From Schizochytrium sp. TIO01 (lineage: Eukaryota; Sar; Bigyra; Thraustochytrida; Thraustochytriidae), in assembly GCA_004764695.1 (NCBI GenBank), contig SMSO01000014.1:6066029-6130028 (forward strand): a stretch of DNA of 64,000 nt, given 5' to 3'. Positions 10,470 through 21,133 of this stretch are shown one piece after another (the stretch's first letter is position 1; every line of letters starts with the position of its first letter). The translations under genes and the position numbers were made by a program. The notes beneath the pieces are model-generated. The model saw nothing but the letters and a program-made list of their open reading frames with translations. It was not told the origin of the DNA and did no database searches.

Positions 10470-12951
10470 ATGGATCTTTATGCACTCAGAAAAAAATTAG
10501 CGCCTGGCGAGGAGCAACAACTACGAATTGTAAAGTAAGTATATGCGAACAGGTGATGAAAGCCATAGCCATCGACCTCAACGAAGGTACTAACTTCAAA
10601 AACGTTCGTGGGATACCTTCTCATCACTTAAACTAAATAGCCTTATGGGATATGACCTTGATGCAAATGCTCTCATGGTGTTATCACAAGCTCTCATGTC
10701 AAACTCTATAGTCGAGGAGCTCACGTAAGTTGCTCATGCATGTTACACCACCAATCTGGGCATTCCAACATCACAAGAATAAGGAACGTAAGTGTAAAAC
10801 AAGCGTACTTACTAACTCAACGCTTTCGCTTTGTTGACACGTGGGCAGCCTTGATATTCCAATTGTGACGAAGGAGAACGCCAAGTATCTGGCAGAGCTC
10901 TTGGATGCGCATGCTACAATTCGTGCGTTTCGGTGAGTTTGTTTAGACGTAGTAGGGATAAATATTTGTGGCGAAGAAGCTAACGATTTGGAAAGACTTG
11001 CAGACTTCGGAAATCAGAATTTGAAGAAGGAGCTATGGCAATTCTCGTTGCCAATTTCGGCAATTATGATAAGTTGCAGACCATCAGGTATGTATACAGT
11101 GTTTAGAATTCATTAAAGCTTTTCTTGTACTCACTGACGTTGTCTCGCTTATGTCTATTCCTGCAGTTTCTCTGGGTGTGAAATTGAAAATATTGCTGTC
11201 GAGCTATTAAGTCAAGCTATGATTAAATTACCGGATTTAACAAACCTTGTGTAAGTGCTTTATGAAACAATATTGATTCACAATTGATTGATCTAACGCA
11301 ACATTGTTTGTTCCTAAGAACAGGCTTTATGAAAATAAAATAAGTCATAATGGTTCCCATGCCCTTGGTATGATATTATCGAAAGCACCCAATCTTCGAA
11401 TCCTCGAGTAAGTTGTTCGTTTGCGCACTTATTTGGCACAGGTATCAGAGAAAATTGAGTCTGAAATATTTATTGGTCCATTTTCCTATTGTTAATTTTT
11501 TGCGCAACTTCAGAATGAAGGCATATCAGCTAACCTTTGCTTTTCTATTGTTGATTATGAAATTTCAAAAACAGTCTTGAGAATAATTATGTGGGAGCAA
11601 AAGGATTTGCGCAAGTTGCTGAAGGTCTTAAATACACTCGCTCTCTCTTATTGCTCAAGTAGGTTTTATTGCAGCATCTTTGACCCATGGCAGAAATAGT
11701 TTGTTAACTTTCTTCGTCTTTTAAACAGTCTTGAGAAAAATGGTCTTGATGATGGTGCTCTGGCAAGTCTAATCAATGCCGTGAAGCAATGCTCTTTGGA
11801 TAAACTATACGTGAAGTAAGTGTATTTTCTATGCCGCATACCCAGCTTGTTATAAATATTGATGTTAAAACTAACGCCATACTTCAAATAATAATTATTA
11901 TCGTACAGTTTACAAGACAACCAAATCAGTGACATTGGGGCAAAAGAGTTCGCAGAATTCCTATCACTTAATAGAGTTATCACACGAATCAAGTAAGTTC
12001 CAAGATAGAGTTGATGTTCAGTGGACATTGCTATAACGCAACTTTGTTCTCTAAAGAGGGTTTGTTTTCCCACTCACAAAACCTATATAAATCAGTTTTG
12101 CGTTCAACAAAATTACAGGTGAAGGGCTTGAGGCCATTGCTGAAAATCTCCTTAAAAACAATATACTGCGACGTATTAGGTAGGTATTTCGTGGTCTGGT
12201 ACAGATGTTTAAAGTCTACACAAAAACTAACTACTGTTGAGATTGAGAAACTGATTCAGTTTTGAGAGCAATCTGATCGATGATAGAGGTGCTTTGGCGA
12301 TGGCTAAGACATTGGCCATACACAAATATATTGCACGGGTAAAGTAAGTAGAGGAGGGAGTTTGTTTGGTGCGTCTAGTATAGCTAACAAGAGTTGCAAC
12401 ATTCAGTATGCAAGGCAATAAATTAATTACACAAGATGGCATGCAAGCCCTATGTGGGGCCCTGGAGCAAAACCGATCTTTAATTTTCTTCAAGTAAGTT
12501 CTTTCACATAGCAAAACCCAAAAGGGGGCTGGCGTTGTACTAACAAAATTGATTGTAAAGATTTCCTCACTCAGGAACTGCCGAAGGACAACGCATGTTT
12601 GTGCAAATTGAACTAAATGTATCCTTATCAAAGTTGCACATTCAATTTGATATCTTAAAGCACCTATATCAGGAGCTTATTTTTGCGAGGATTATTTGCC
12701 GACGAATTGGGCTTCCTGTATATAACAAAAGACCGCATCACTGCGTCAGTGACTCGGGCTACTTGCTATTAGAAAATAGAGAATTCAGCTCTGACAAACA
12801 TCGAGGCTTAGCCGTTCTGGAACACAGGCTTCAGAATACCCATCGAGATGTGTTAGAACTGTCGGTTGCCATGCCTCTCCTGGCTCCTTTCTTAATGTTA
12901 CGCCAAGATCAGCTTCTCCAGGTAGTGACGTCTAGATTTCGAGCTGTATAA
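10470..12951 (+). CDS. LRR protein, tandem paralogue of the 7173 gene, 13 exons
   Basis: Exons: 10470-10534, 10641-10724, 10849-10932, 11004-11087, 11167-11250, 11324-11407, 11575-11658, 11729-11815, 11909-11992, 12096-12179, 12260-12343, 12407-12493, 12561-12951. They encode 461 residues. The layout copies the neighbour: a 65-nt first exon, then eleven single-repeat exons (nine of 84 nt, two of 87 nt), all phase-2 introns, then a long last exon. The last acceptor at 12560 (GTAAAG) was chosen because it continues the frame and aligns with the paralogue. The nearby CAG at 12574-12576 would hit a stop. The C-terminal region matches the paralogue (RRIGLPVYNKR against VHYGLPVGRKR, then PLLAPFL), although the LRR part has diverged strongly. 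That suggests an old duplication. The function is probably protein binding and no partner can be named. The exon count differs because repeat pairs are fused in the other gene or split here. Confidence 0.86.
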
Positions 12952-13534
12952 TTTATAAATTGATCAAGGCTCCAATCCTTTTTTATAACATATGTTACAT
13001 ATATTTTTACGATAAGTCAGTGAGCCATCGTTCCTACGTTGTATTTCCTGGGAATTAGAATTCCTTCAACGGAGGTTATCAAATGCTGTCCAATAGGGCT
13101 CAAATGTTCGGATTGCATCCGTGTATGTGTTCATTGTAAATGTGTTCAGGATCCCTTAGATGAAATCCAAAAATAACATAAATTTAGTAGCATACGTAGC
13201 ATTAGGTACAGAAAGCGTACGTTTCTTCTATGTTAGGTTTTCCCGTAATAGCGGTTCATACGATTAACTTCGTTACCCAAATATCTAAGCACTAACACTT
13301 CAAAGATGTCTCGATGTCAACTCTTGCATTCAATTTTGAAGAAAAACCGCGTTTAAATTTTGTCCTGGCCTGCATGTTTTGTGTATCGGTGTGTGTGGGG
13401 GGGGGGGTTAACAAAAACAAGGATTATCTAAATCTGAAGTAAAGTTACATCGATGTAAAGGGTCGGTTGTGTATCATTCAAAATATAGTTATCATGATGT
13501 AATCCAAATATTTCCCAATTCCGAATTTATCCAT
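12952..13534. other. Convergent intergenic region
   Basis: Shared 3' flank of the second LRR gene (+) and the RCC1/BTB gene (-). It is AT-rich. A run of eleven G residues lies near 13397-13408 after a short GT stretch. No gene was seen. Confidence 0.4.
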
Positions 13535-16324
13535 TTATTCATTGATAGCAGGCGGAGTTGAAGATTGGTGCATTTGCCGGAAACGATGGCAGTAGTGGGC
13601 AAGCCTGGGTGAGTTAGTATCCTGGGCAAATTCATCGATATAATTTACCGACTCTTGGTCAATGTTTTCAATAATCATGGCTTCGCATACGCGTGCTAAA
13701 TCGTCAACTCCAAAGCAGCGCGCGCTAGCCAAAACTGACATGACGGTTTCTGGCTGGCAAATAGAGCGGTCTCCACAGTATACCCAATAAAGCAATGTTG
13801 AAAGTCCCCGAGGAGTCAGGTTGTGAAGCATGATACGAGCCTCCTTGTCTTGGGCATCTCTACTTTCCCTGAATTGGCCTGTGAGAAGTTTCTCAAAGAA
13901 GGGGTATCGGCAGAGAATATCCATGTTTGCACTACTTGCTAGGCCTGCAGAGGAGATGGTCTCCTGATCGTCTTCATCTGGATCAACTGCTCCTAGAAAA
14001 ATATTATGATCATGCGTATCAACAACTGCCCGACGCATGTCATTTGCAAAAGTTGACACAGGAAGCACAGGAGGCTCGCCAACAGACGACACTGAACCTT
14101 CTTCATTGACAATCATTCTCAGGGTACGTTGATGACGTGCAAGCTTGCAGAGGCCTTGCAGATGTTCCAGCTCTAGGAGCTCAGCAACTTGCTGTAAGTC
14201 AATCAGCCTGTGCGGTGGACATGAACGAAGATGATCAGTATACAAATACTCGACAAGAGCTCGGAGAACAAGGGGAGCGAGAACGAAGGATAGATGGACC
14301 TCTTCAGCAAAAGGTGAACCTGCGGGCATAGACTCAATGGAATCTCGTAGCTTTGGACAACGAGCAAAGAGCACAAAACGGTGAGCTGCTACAGTATATT
14401 TTCGCTCTTGATCGGATTCGGATTCCTTCGCCTGCGTTGCGGAAAGCTTTGAGCGAATCCGAATGTCAAAGTGATTTTCGTGGTCAGCTCTCAAGCCATG
14501 TCCAACCGAGGGAAGTGCGACTGTGTCCGAGGATTTTTCATTTACGGGCAAAAGTGGCGCGTATGACAGCGCAAATTGGCTACCCTGTTGTTCAACAGCT
14601 ACCAACACATGGTTCGGGCCAGCTGTAACATGGGTTACCCGCATACCTGCAATGGCTTCAATAACACGCGGTTGCGTATAGCGAGCACCGGGTCCATGGC
14701 CAAGAACTCCGGAACCATTCCAACCCCAGGACCACACAAGACCACTTTCATCGACAGCGAGACTGTAACGTGCAGCACTTGCAATAAACTTCACAGGAAC
14801 TTGCACAAGGGTATCAAGAGAGGTGGGGTCTATCTCGGGGTCAGCATCCAAAGCTAAGGTAGCTGGGCTACAAAACGGCTGGACAGGTCGAGGCTCATAA
14901 AAATGGCGCATCAAATGAGCATATTGCAAATCTCGACCTTCTTTGTTACTTCCACCATGCTGCCCATACTCTGCATGACCCCAAGAGTAAATTTCACCAG
15001 TAGAAGTCAGACACGTCGAGTGATACTCTCCAGCCGTGACCTGCACCACACGCACATTGTTCTGCGCCAGACGCTCAAGACGATTCGGAACCAATCGCTC
15101 GACAGTTGTCGCGCCAAGACCCAGTTGGCCGAACGTATTTACTCCAAACGCCCATATTTCACCAGAGAGCGTTAGAGCTAATGTGTGAGAGCTGCCACAA
15201 ACGACATCTGAGACCCTGATTGTAGATAAACTACCTATAACAGGGCCAAATTCTGCACGACTAAAACGATGGCCAGTGCCAAGTTGCCCTCTGTCATTGT
15301 ATCCCTTTGTTAAAATCTCTCCATGGATGGAGAGTGCTACAACGTGTGCAGCACCTAAGCTAACCTTTGCAACTTTAATATTTTTCAGGCTCTCTGCTAG
15401 CTGAGGAACTGCTACAACGCGTCGACGCGAGCGCAGATTCACCACACCCTCCTTTTGCGCAAGCTGCTGGGCAGGAGCAAGTTCTTTTTCACGTGCTTGA
15501 TGACGAGCCTCAACTGCGCGCTCCTCTTCGTTAAGCTCTTCGTACTTTTGCGCATGGAATGCTCGGCTTTCACGCTCAAACTCTGCATCCGAATCGCCAA
15601 TTGAGGAGGAGGCAGAGGCTCCAGTAGTGCCTGCGCTTGCTGAGGAGGCTGGGACCGTGGCGCCATCTTCTGCTTCCTCAGGTCGGACACCAGACTGAGA
15701 ACTTAGGTAGCGAATTGTCGATTCTTTCACGAGACGAATAATCCGCTCTGAGTGGTAACGATTAGGCTGCAAACCGTGAAGCTCGATGGTTGAAGCGCCG
15801 GAATCCTCGTGTGGAGGGCAGTAGTGCACAAGGCCCCATTCGAAGAGCTCTCCGTCCTCTGTGACTGCAGCTGCAGCAGTGTGCCCTGCCGCAACATGCA
15901 CAACACGACGTGCTGTGAGATCACCCCCAACAAGACCGGGTCCACCATCAGAGGTTGTTTTGCGTCCAAGCTGGCCTTGATTATTTACACCAAAACTATG
16001 TAAATTGCCAAATTCGTCCAGGACCAAAGAGAACCGCTCGCCTGCAGCAACCTGCACGACACCTTGGGCTTCAAAGGGCTCAATAATCCTAGGTTCACGC
16101 TCTTCGGGCTCTCGAGTCGGAATGCCAAGTTCGCGATTCACGTTTCTACCCCAGCCAACCAGCGTACCAGGCTCATTACTTTTAGAGCGTCGGACAACCG
16201 TAGACAAATCTTTCTGGCCCAAATCTACTTGTGCCTCTTTCTCGCTGCTAAGGTTATCATCCTCTGGCAAAGCTATAGCATTGATGCTTTCGTTTTCCTT
16301 GGCCGTCGCACTCATCTCTACCAT
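13535..16324 (-). CDS. RCC1-repeat protein with two BTB domains
   Basis: Single-exon gene of 929 residues. The open frame extends to a TTG at 16342, but the first ATG is at 16324 and a stop lies just upstream. Residues about 35-560 carry RCC1 repeats with the characteristic GxxHxxAL and WGxNxxGQLG motifs, forming a seven-bladed propeller interrupted by a charged, coiled stretch (about 215-300). Two BTB/POZ domains follow, at about 615-740 (AAHRFVLFARCPKLRDSI) and about 770-900 (HNIFLGAV, then LSTLLYWVYCGD). RCC1 plus BTB occurs in RCBTB1/2 and, with paired BTBs, in IBTK, which act as CUL3 ubiquitin-ligase adaptors. This protein lacks the ankyrin repeats of IBTK. A CUL3 adaptor role is inference from the domains. 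Confidence 0.9.
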   Translation of the reverse strand: MVEMSATAKENESINAIALPEDDNLSSEKEAQVDLGQKDLSTVVRRSKSNEPGTLVGWGRNVNRELGIPTREPEEREPRIIEPFEAQGVVQVAAGERFSLVLDEFGNLHSFGVNNQGQLGRKTTSDGGPGLVGGDLTARRVVHVAAGHTAAAAVTEDGELFEWGLVHYCPPHEDSGASTIELHGLQPNRYHSERIIRLVKESTIRYLSSQSGVRPEEAEDGATVPASSASAGTTGASASSSIGDSDAEFERESRAFHAQKYEELNEEERAVEARHQAREKELAPAQQLAQKEGVVNLRSRRRVVAVPQLAESLKNIKVAKVSLGAAHVVALSIHGEILTKGYNDRGQLGTGHRFSRAEFGPVIGSLSTIRVSDVVCGSSHTLALTLSGEIWAFGVNTFGQLGLGATTVERLVPNRLERLAQNNVRVVQVTAGEYHSTCLTSTGEIYSWGHAEYGQHGGSNKEGRDLQYAHLMRHFYEPRPVQPFCSPATLALDADPEIDPTSLDTLVQVPVKFIASAARYSLAVDESGLVWSWGWNGSGVLGHGPGARYTQPRVIEAIAGMRVTHVTAGPNHVLVAVEQQGSQFALSYAPLLPVNEKSSDTVALPSVGHGLRADHENHFDIRIRSKLSATQAKESESDQERKYTVAAHRFVLFARCPKLRDSIESMPAGSPFAEEVHLSFVLAPLVLRALVEYLYTDHLRSCPPHRLIDLQQVAELLELEHLQGLCKLARHQRTLRMIVNEEGSVSSVGEPPVLPVSTFANDMRRAVVDTHDHNIFLGAVDPDEDDQETISSAGLASSANMDILCRYPFFEKLLTGQFRESRDAQDKEARIMLHNLTPRGLSTLLYWVYCGDRSICQPETVMSVLASARCFGVDDLARVCEAMIIENIDQESVNYIDEFAQDTNSPRLAHYCHRFRQMHQSSTPPAINE

Positions 16325-18444
16325 GTTGTTTATCTGCGCCAATGCAATGTGTCAACTTCGATAGACCTTAGCTTTTTCGTCGAACTGTATTTTGTTTCTG
16401 TTGTGCAAAGTTTAGCTCAAGTTTTTGACCCGAGTCCAACTTTTAGATGCTTGCTGTGTCCTTATACGTCTGTTCTTCAGAAGCAAAGAAGATCCAAAGG
16501 TGCACTGATTGTTTGAGGAGACTTTCCTCAACGAGCAGGCTGTGTACACTGCCACACGAAAGCTCTACTACCTAGGTACCCTCCTGAGGATTCCACTAAT
16601 TCAACTTATGCACACCTCACTCGAACTCGGCAGCTTACGCTGCCTCACAAATCGCAGTAGCTTGAAAAGACACCTCTCCTACTCTTGAGTAGTGCAACTC
16701 TCGTGGATGTTCTTCTGTCTTTGATTTCACAGAGGCCACTCCACAGAGGTTTTGGGTTTGCACGAGGTACCTCGTAGAGCAGAGGACACATGTTCAATTT
16801 TCCAGTTTTGAAATGAAATGAAATTAAAAAAAAAAAAATCTTCACTAGAGTATACTTAGTATATTACTATGTATTGAGAGATACTCATTATTTTTCGCGC
16901 ACACACCCGGTTCTGTAAATGTTCCATTACCTTTTGGCGCAAGGACCGACTGTTTTCACTGTCATTGTATATGGGCGCTGACGTCTACAAAACGATCTAA
17001 TATGACACACAAGGATCTCTCCGGCTCTGCAATAAAGACCAATGTTTAAGCAAATGCTCAAAGTCGTTATTTCCTTGCTCCTTTTTCTTTGCTTTTTTGA
17101 TCTTGCACAAACAAACAAAAAATAGTGGCCTGGCAGCGCAATCAGAAAGAATTGAATTAGCTCTCCAAAAACAAACAGTTTAAGGACAAATTAGCATTTC
17201 GAAATTAAAAATTAACCAGATCTAATCAAGCAGAATCTCCCTTTGGTTTCCACTTTCTGAGTGTCTCTTTACTAATTATTAAGCATACGGTCTATGTCCA
17301 AAATACTTCATTATAGTGTGGCTTTTCAAAAACAAACAATCAGCAACCTCACTTTATCGACATAATTAATATCTCAATAACCTCTAGTGATGTATGTGAG
17401 TAGATTAGTTTAGATAGTAGCTTTGCATGCCTGCACGCGTATTGTGAACTAGATGCATACCACTTTTGCAGTTTGTTTGTTGATATGGAAGCTACTTACA
17501 CTTCTTTCTGGATCAAATCTACAAAATCAGCCATGTATTATTGAATAATAGAAACCCAGTTTATGTTCATTTTGTTGTATTAATTATGAAATTGCGATAA
17601 ACCGTTAAGGTAACTTCAGCAGCCAATGATTTGTGAACTGATGGTGCTAAAATTGACAGTAGGTCGGGAAATCGTGCATCTTATGAATAACGTGTTACAT
17701 CAAATCACACTGCTTCGAGTACGTATCTAGAGCCCAGAAAATACTACACGAAGCATACAAAAGGGTCTTCCTCAAAATTCTAAGTTTCACCCTGGAAAAG
17801 AGCGCAAAAACAACGCTCCAAAATAATTCCACAATCTCTGAAATACGCCCCCATTCTGCTCTCAATTATGCAGTGCTGTCTTAAACTTCACGGTTTGTTT
17901 TTGCTTCTAAGCACTTCGTTCTACACGAGTACAGAGTCTTGCCCACAATTAAACAATGTACAAGATCCATGTTTGCATTCGGTCTTTTTCAGACACTTAT
18001 AAGAATCAGTACTAAGTTCAGTACTCAAATTCAGTTTCTTGTCAAACCCTTGAGTTTTCCATGATTCTGTGAGACAATTTTTTACATACCACTAGTTTAA
18101 TCAGGCTACTGGTTACATGATTTACCAAAAGGTTAAGGAGATCTTTTTAAGTTTGTTCGTTCATGTATATATTGACTGCTTAAAGATACGTATGAAGGCG
18201 GGGAATATATTTCACGTTGAAAGCTTTCTGTAAAACATGTGCATCTGAGCCAGGAATCGAGGTGTTCTAGCACATGGGTTAAAAACATAAACAAGATTTG
18301 CATCAAAGACGGATAATTCATTGTAAAAGGGCTTCGTTTTGGTTGTTCAATAGGTAGGCATCGTTATCATTGATTGTATATTCGCAGCGAGATCTAGTTC
18401 GTGTCATTCGTGTGATCGAACAGGGTTTATACTTACTTACTTAC
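16325..18444. other. Intergenic region, no gene seen
   Basis: About 2.1 kb between two - strand genes. It should contain the promoter of the RCC1/BTB gene (near 16325-16600) and the 3' flank of SF1. It is AT-rich with only short open frames. A CTTA tetranucleotide run just before 18445 gives a TAAGTAAG series right after the SF1 stop. Confidence 0.4.
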
Positions 18445-20250
18445 TTATTTGGCCTTTTTGGACGGGGGAGGGGGCGGAGGCGGCCTTGGCGGAGGCGGGG
18501 GCGGGGCGCCAGGCGGTCTGGGTGGCATGGGTGGCATGGGAGGCCTTGCCTGGGGTTGTCCTTGTTGATCTTGCTGGCCAGGCCAGCTCGGAGGCATTCC
18601 ATAAGGCATACCAGGAGGCATGGGCATAGGCGGCGGGAATGGCATACCTTGCGGTGGCATTGTCATGTTCATTCCAGGAGGCATTGGCATGGGCGGTGGA
18701 GGTGCCGCCGGGCCTGTTTGGTGCTGATACTGCTGTTGTTGTTGAGGCGGTGCCACATATTGGTGCGACGATTGTGAAACAGGTAAAGACGAAGTAGAGA
18801 CAGCGTCTAATAGCGGTCCTCCAGATGCTGGAGCTGAGACAGGGGCAGGAGCAGAAACAGAATACTCGGAAGGAGGCGGCGCGGATGACGTTGGAGCAGG
18901 AGGAGGTGTTGGAGCTGAAGGAGCAGCAGGCTTATTGCTGCTAACCTTGACACCAAGGTCCTCCATGAACTCATCAAAGCCTTCCTCGATACGAGCACGC
19001 TCGTCGTCCTTGTCTTCGCCTTCATCGTGCATGTTGCGACGAGGACAATCGCTGGTCGGATGGGAAGCATCTCCACAAATTGCACAGCGAATCGTGGAAC
19101 GTGAGGCACCGCTCTCGGCTGCAGCCTTGGGACATTCCCAGTGACGATGACCTGGCAGTCCGCAATTTGTGCAATGCTGCGTCTCGCGGAGGGTACCGTT
19201 GATCATGGCAAGTTCACGAAGCTGATTTTGTTTGTGCGTATTGATACTATCGTCAAGTGGGCGCAAAAGATCCTCAACCATCTCGACAGCCTTGTCAACC
19301 TTATCAGCATCAAAACTTTGAATAAGCACATGAAGGTCATCGTTAAGGTCATCCTGATCGCGGCGATCCCGACGACCGCGGCCCTCCTTGACACTTCCTT
19401 TACCCCGAATGCATACCTTGGCGCCAGACTCTGATTCGAGACGCTTCTGGGTGTTGCCACGAGGGCCGAGAATGAGGCCGATGAAATTATAGTTGGGAAA
19501 GTCCTTGACAGGAACATAAACCTTGCGTTTGATCATCTGCTGCCGCACTCCAGATTGACGGGCAGTTGATGGGTTCAACGATACAAGCTCACCCTGAAGC
19601 TTAATCCGTTCGTTTTCGAGCTTTGCACGCATACGAGCCTCGCGGGTGTTAGTGCGTTTACCACTGCGGTCATATTGGGGTTCCGGTGACGGGCTACGAT
19701 TCGGGTTTTGCTCTTCCCGACGAGCATCTTCTGCGACAGTTTGAAGCCTCCTCATGACTGAGTCAATCTGGAGTCTCAACAGCATGGATTTCTCCTCGCG
19801 CAGTGTTGCCCCGGTGTTTTCTTTGGGTGGTCCCCACCTCGTGCGTCTTTTGCGCCCTCCCGTTGAATCTGCAGCTCGCGATGAAGAAGAAGAGGATGAT
19901 GCAGCATGCTGATGACTATTCGTACCATCGTCGTTTTCATCATCTTCAGCATCACCCCAGCGATTACGTTTGCGGGCTTCTTGGCTGGCCTTTGAGTTAT
20001 CATTGTGATCATCTCTGTGACCGATTTCGCTAACGTGACTATTCCCAGCGCGCTCAAAGGCCTTCCGGACCTTGCTAAAGTGCTCCCAGTCAGCAAGCTC
20101 TCTTGAGATAATGGGAAAATCTCCGCATTCGTTCTTCAGTGATGCAGCCTCGCCCTCATGTGCGTTATACCATTTCTTCAAAGGCACAAAAATCTGCCTC
20201 GCCAGAGCTTCGCGCTCCGCGGCTTCTTCTCTGCGACTTTGCTCATCCAT
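18445..20250 (-). CDS. SF1: Splicing factor 1 / branch-point-binding protein
   Basis: Single-exon gene of 601 residues starting at ATG 20250. A basic RTRWGPP segment near residue 135 resembles the U2AF-ligand motif of SF1, in which a Trp after basic residues docks on U2AF65. A helical region follows (about 140-235) with SPSP at about 180, the site phosphorylated in known SF1 proteins. Then come the KH domain with a QUA2 extension (about 250-345, FIGLILGPRGNTQKRLE), two CCHC zinc knuckles (about 357-371 and 387-401), and a long Pro/Gly/Met-rich tail ending in polyproline and KKAK. SF1 recognises the intron branch site during early spliceosome assembly. That fits the conserved CTAAC elements in the introns of this window. 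It is head-to-head with CWC15, another splicing gene. Identification is secure. Confidence 0.95.
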   Translation of the reverse strand: MDEQSRREEAAEREALARQIFVPLKKWYNAHEGEAASLKNECGDFPIISRELADWEHFSKVRKAFERAGNSHVSEIGHRDDHNDNSKASQEARKRNRWGDAEDDENDDGTNSHQHAASSSSSSSRAADSTGGRKRRTRWGPPKENTGATLREEKSMLLRLQIDSVMRRLQTVAEDARREEQNPNRSPSPEPQYDRSGKRTNTREARMRAKLENERIKLQGELVSLNPSTARQSGVRQQMIKRKVYVPVKDFPNYNFIGLILGPRGNTQKRLESESGAKVCIRGKGSVKEGRGRRDRRDQDDLNDDLHVLIQSFDADKVDKAVEMVEDLLRPLDDSINTHKQNQLRELAMINGTLRETQHCTNCGLPGHRHWECPKAAAESGASRSTIRCAICGDASHPTSDCPRRNMHDEGEDKDDERARIEEGFDEFMEDLGVKVSSNKPAAPSAPTPPPAPTSSAPPPSEYSVSAPAPVSAPASGGPLLDAVSTSSLPVSQSSHQYVAPPQQQQQYQHQTGPAAPPPPMPMPPGMNMTMPPQGMPFPPPMPMPPGMPYGMPPSWPGQQDQQGQPQARPPMPPMPPRPPGAPPPPPPRPPPPPPPSKKAK

Positions 20251-21133
20251 CTTATGTTGCTAGCAAGCTAAATTCAATCTTGACCCTTCTCTTGGGTATC
20301 AAGAGTAAAATGCTATCGTTTGATATATATTATAAGATCACACGGATACGAAGTTAACCTCAATCTTGCTGCTAACTTCGATAGTTAATCCCAAAACTAG
20401 AGCCAAAAAAGACCAATTCCTATGAGCCTCCAATCTTTATCGATATGAAACTTCTCGAATTGCAGCACGTGTTAACGCCCGCTCTCACCAGAAAGCCAAT
20501 ACCGGTTTTATGTGGCTGGTGATTGGCCGTAGCGGCCTTGAATGTCGCTCGGGATACCTCCTCGACCGTGACAAAGTTGGCCGTAGGCACCCCCCAGTGC
20601 CTTTCCTGCTGCAAGAGCCCTGCCTTAGCAGAAGCAGAAGACGTAGCGCGGGCCTGGCCCGCAAGCTTTTCGCAGCACCCGCGGCGCTGTGCAATAGCGG
20701 TCTACCGCTGCTCAAATAAACTGTAGGTAAATCAAATGAATGAATCGATCAGAAAAATTAATACTTTAAAAAATTAAATCCAAACTAAACAGTAAATGAA
20801 TGAATGAATGGAGAGGTTGGAAACTCTCTAATACTCCATTCTAATGCTCTGTATATACTACTTTCAATGGGATGATAGTTGACTTGTTCCAATAACACCC
20901 TGCGACTTCTTGTTCTGTTCTTTTATAGAAGTATGTTCTTCGATTTCGCTCACAACAGTACGCTACCAAGCGTGTTGCTGCTCTTGGCCAACAAGGCCGC
21001 CGGCATACCTCAAAGCAAGTGCGGTGCGGAAACGGTTTCGCTCACGCAAGTGGCGATCATTATCTAGTCAGCGTGCGAGCTCGCTTTCTAGCCAGACTTT
21101 GCGTGACTTTGCTAAGCTCTGGGCGTCTTCATC
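20251..21133. promoter_or_regulatory. Bidirectional promoter region SF1/CWC15
   Basis: About 880 bp between the divergent starts of SF1 and CWC15. It contains a GC-rich island at about 20470-20710 inside AT-rich flanks. On the - strand this island has a 90-residue open frame without ATG (VPTANFVTVEEVSRATFKAA) that reads like protein and could be a relic or a 5' exon. No partner exon was found. Shared control of the two splicing genes is inference from their arrangement. Confidence 0.4.

Noticed and set aside
18370-18777. 135-residue Arg/His-rich frame on the + strand
   Set aside because: Antisense of the proline-rich tail of SF1.
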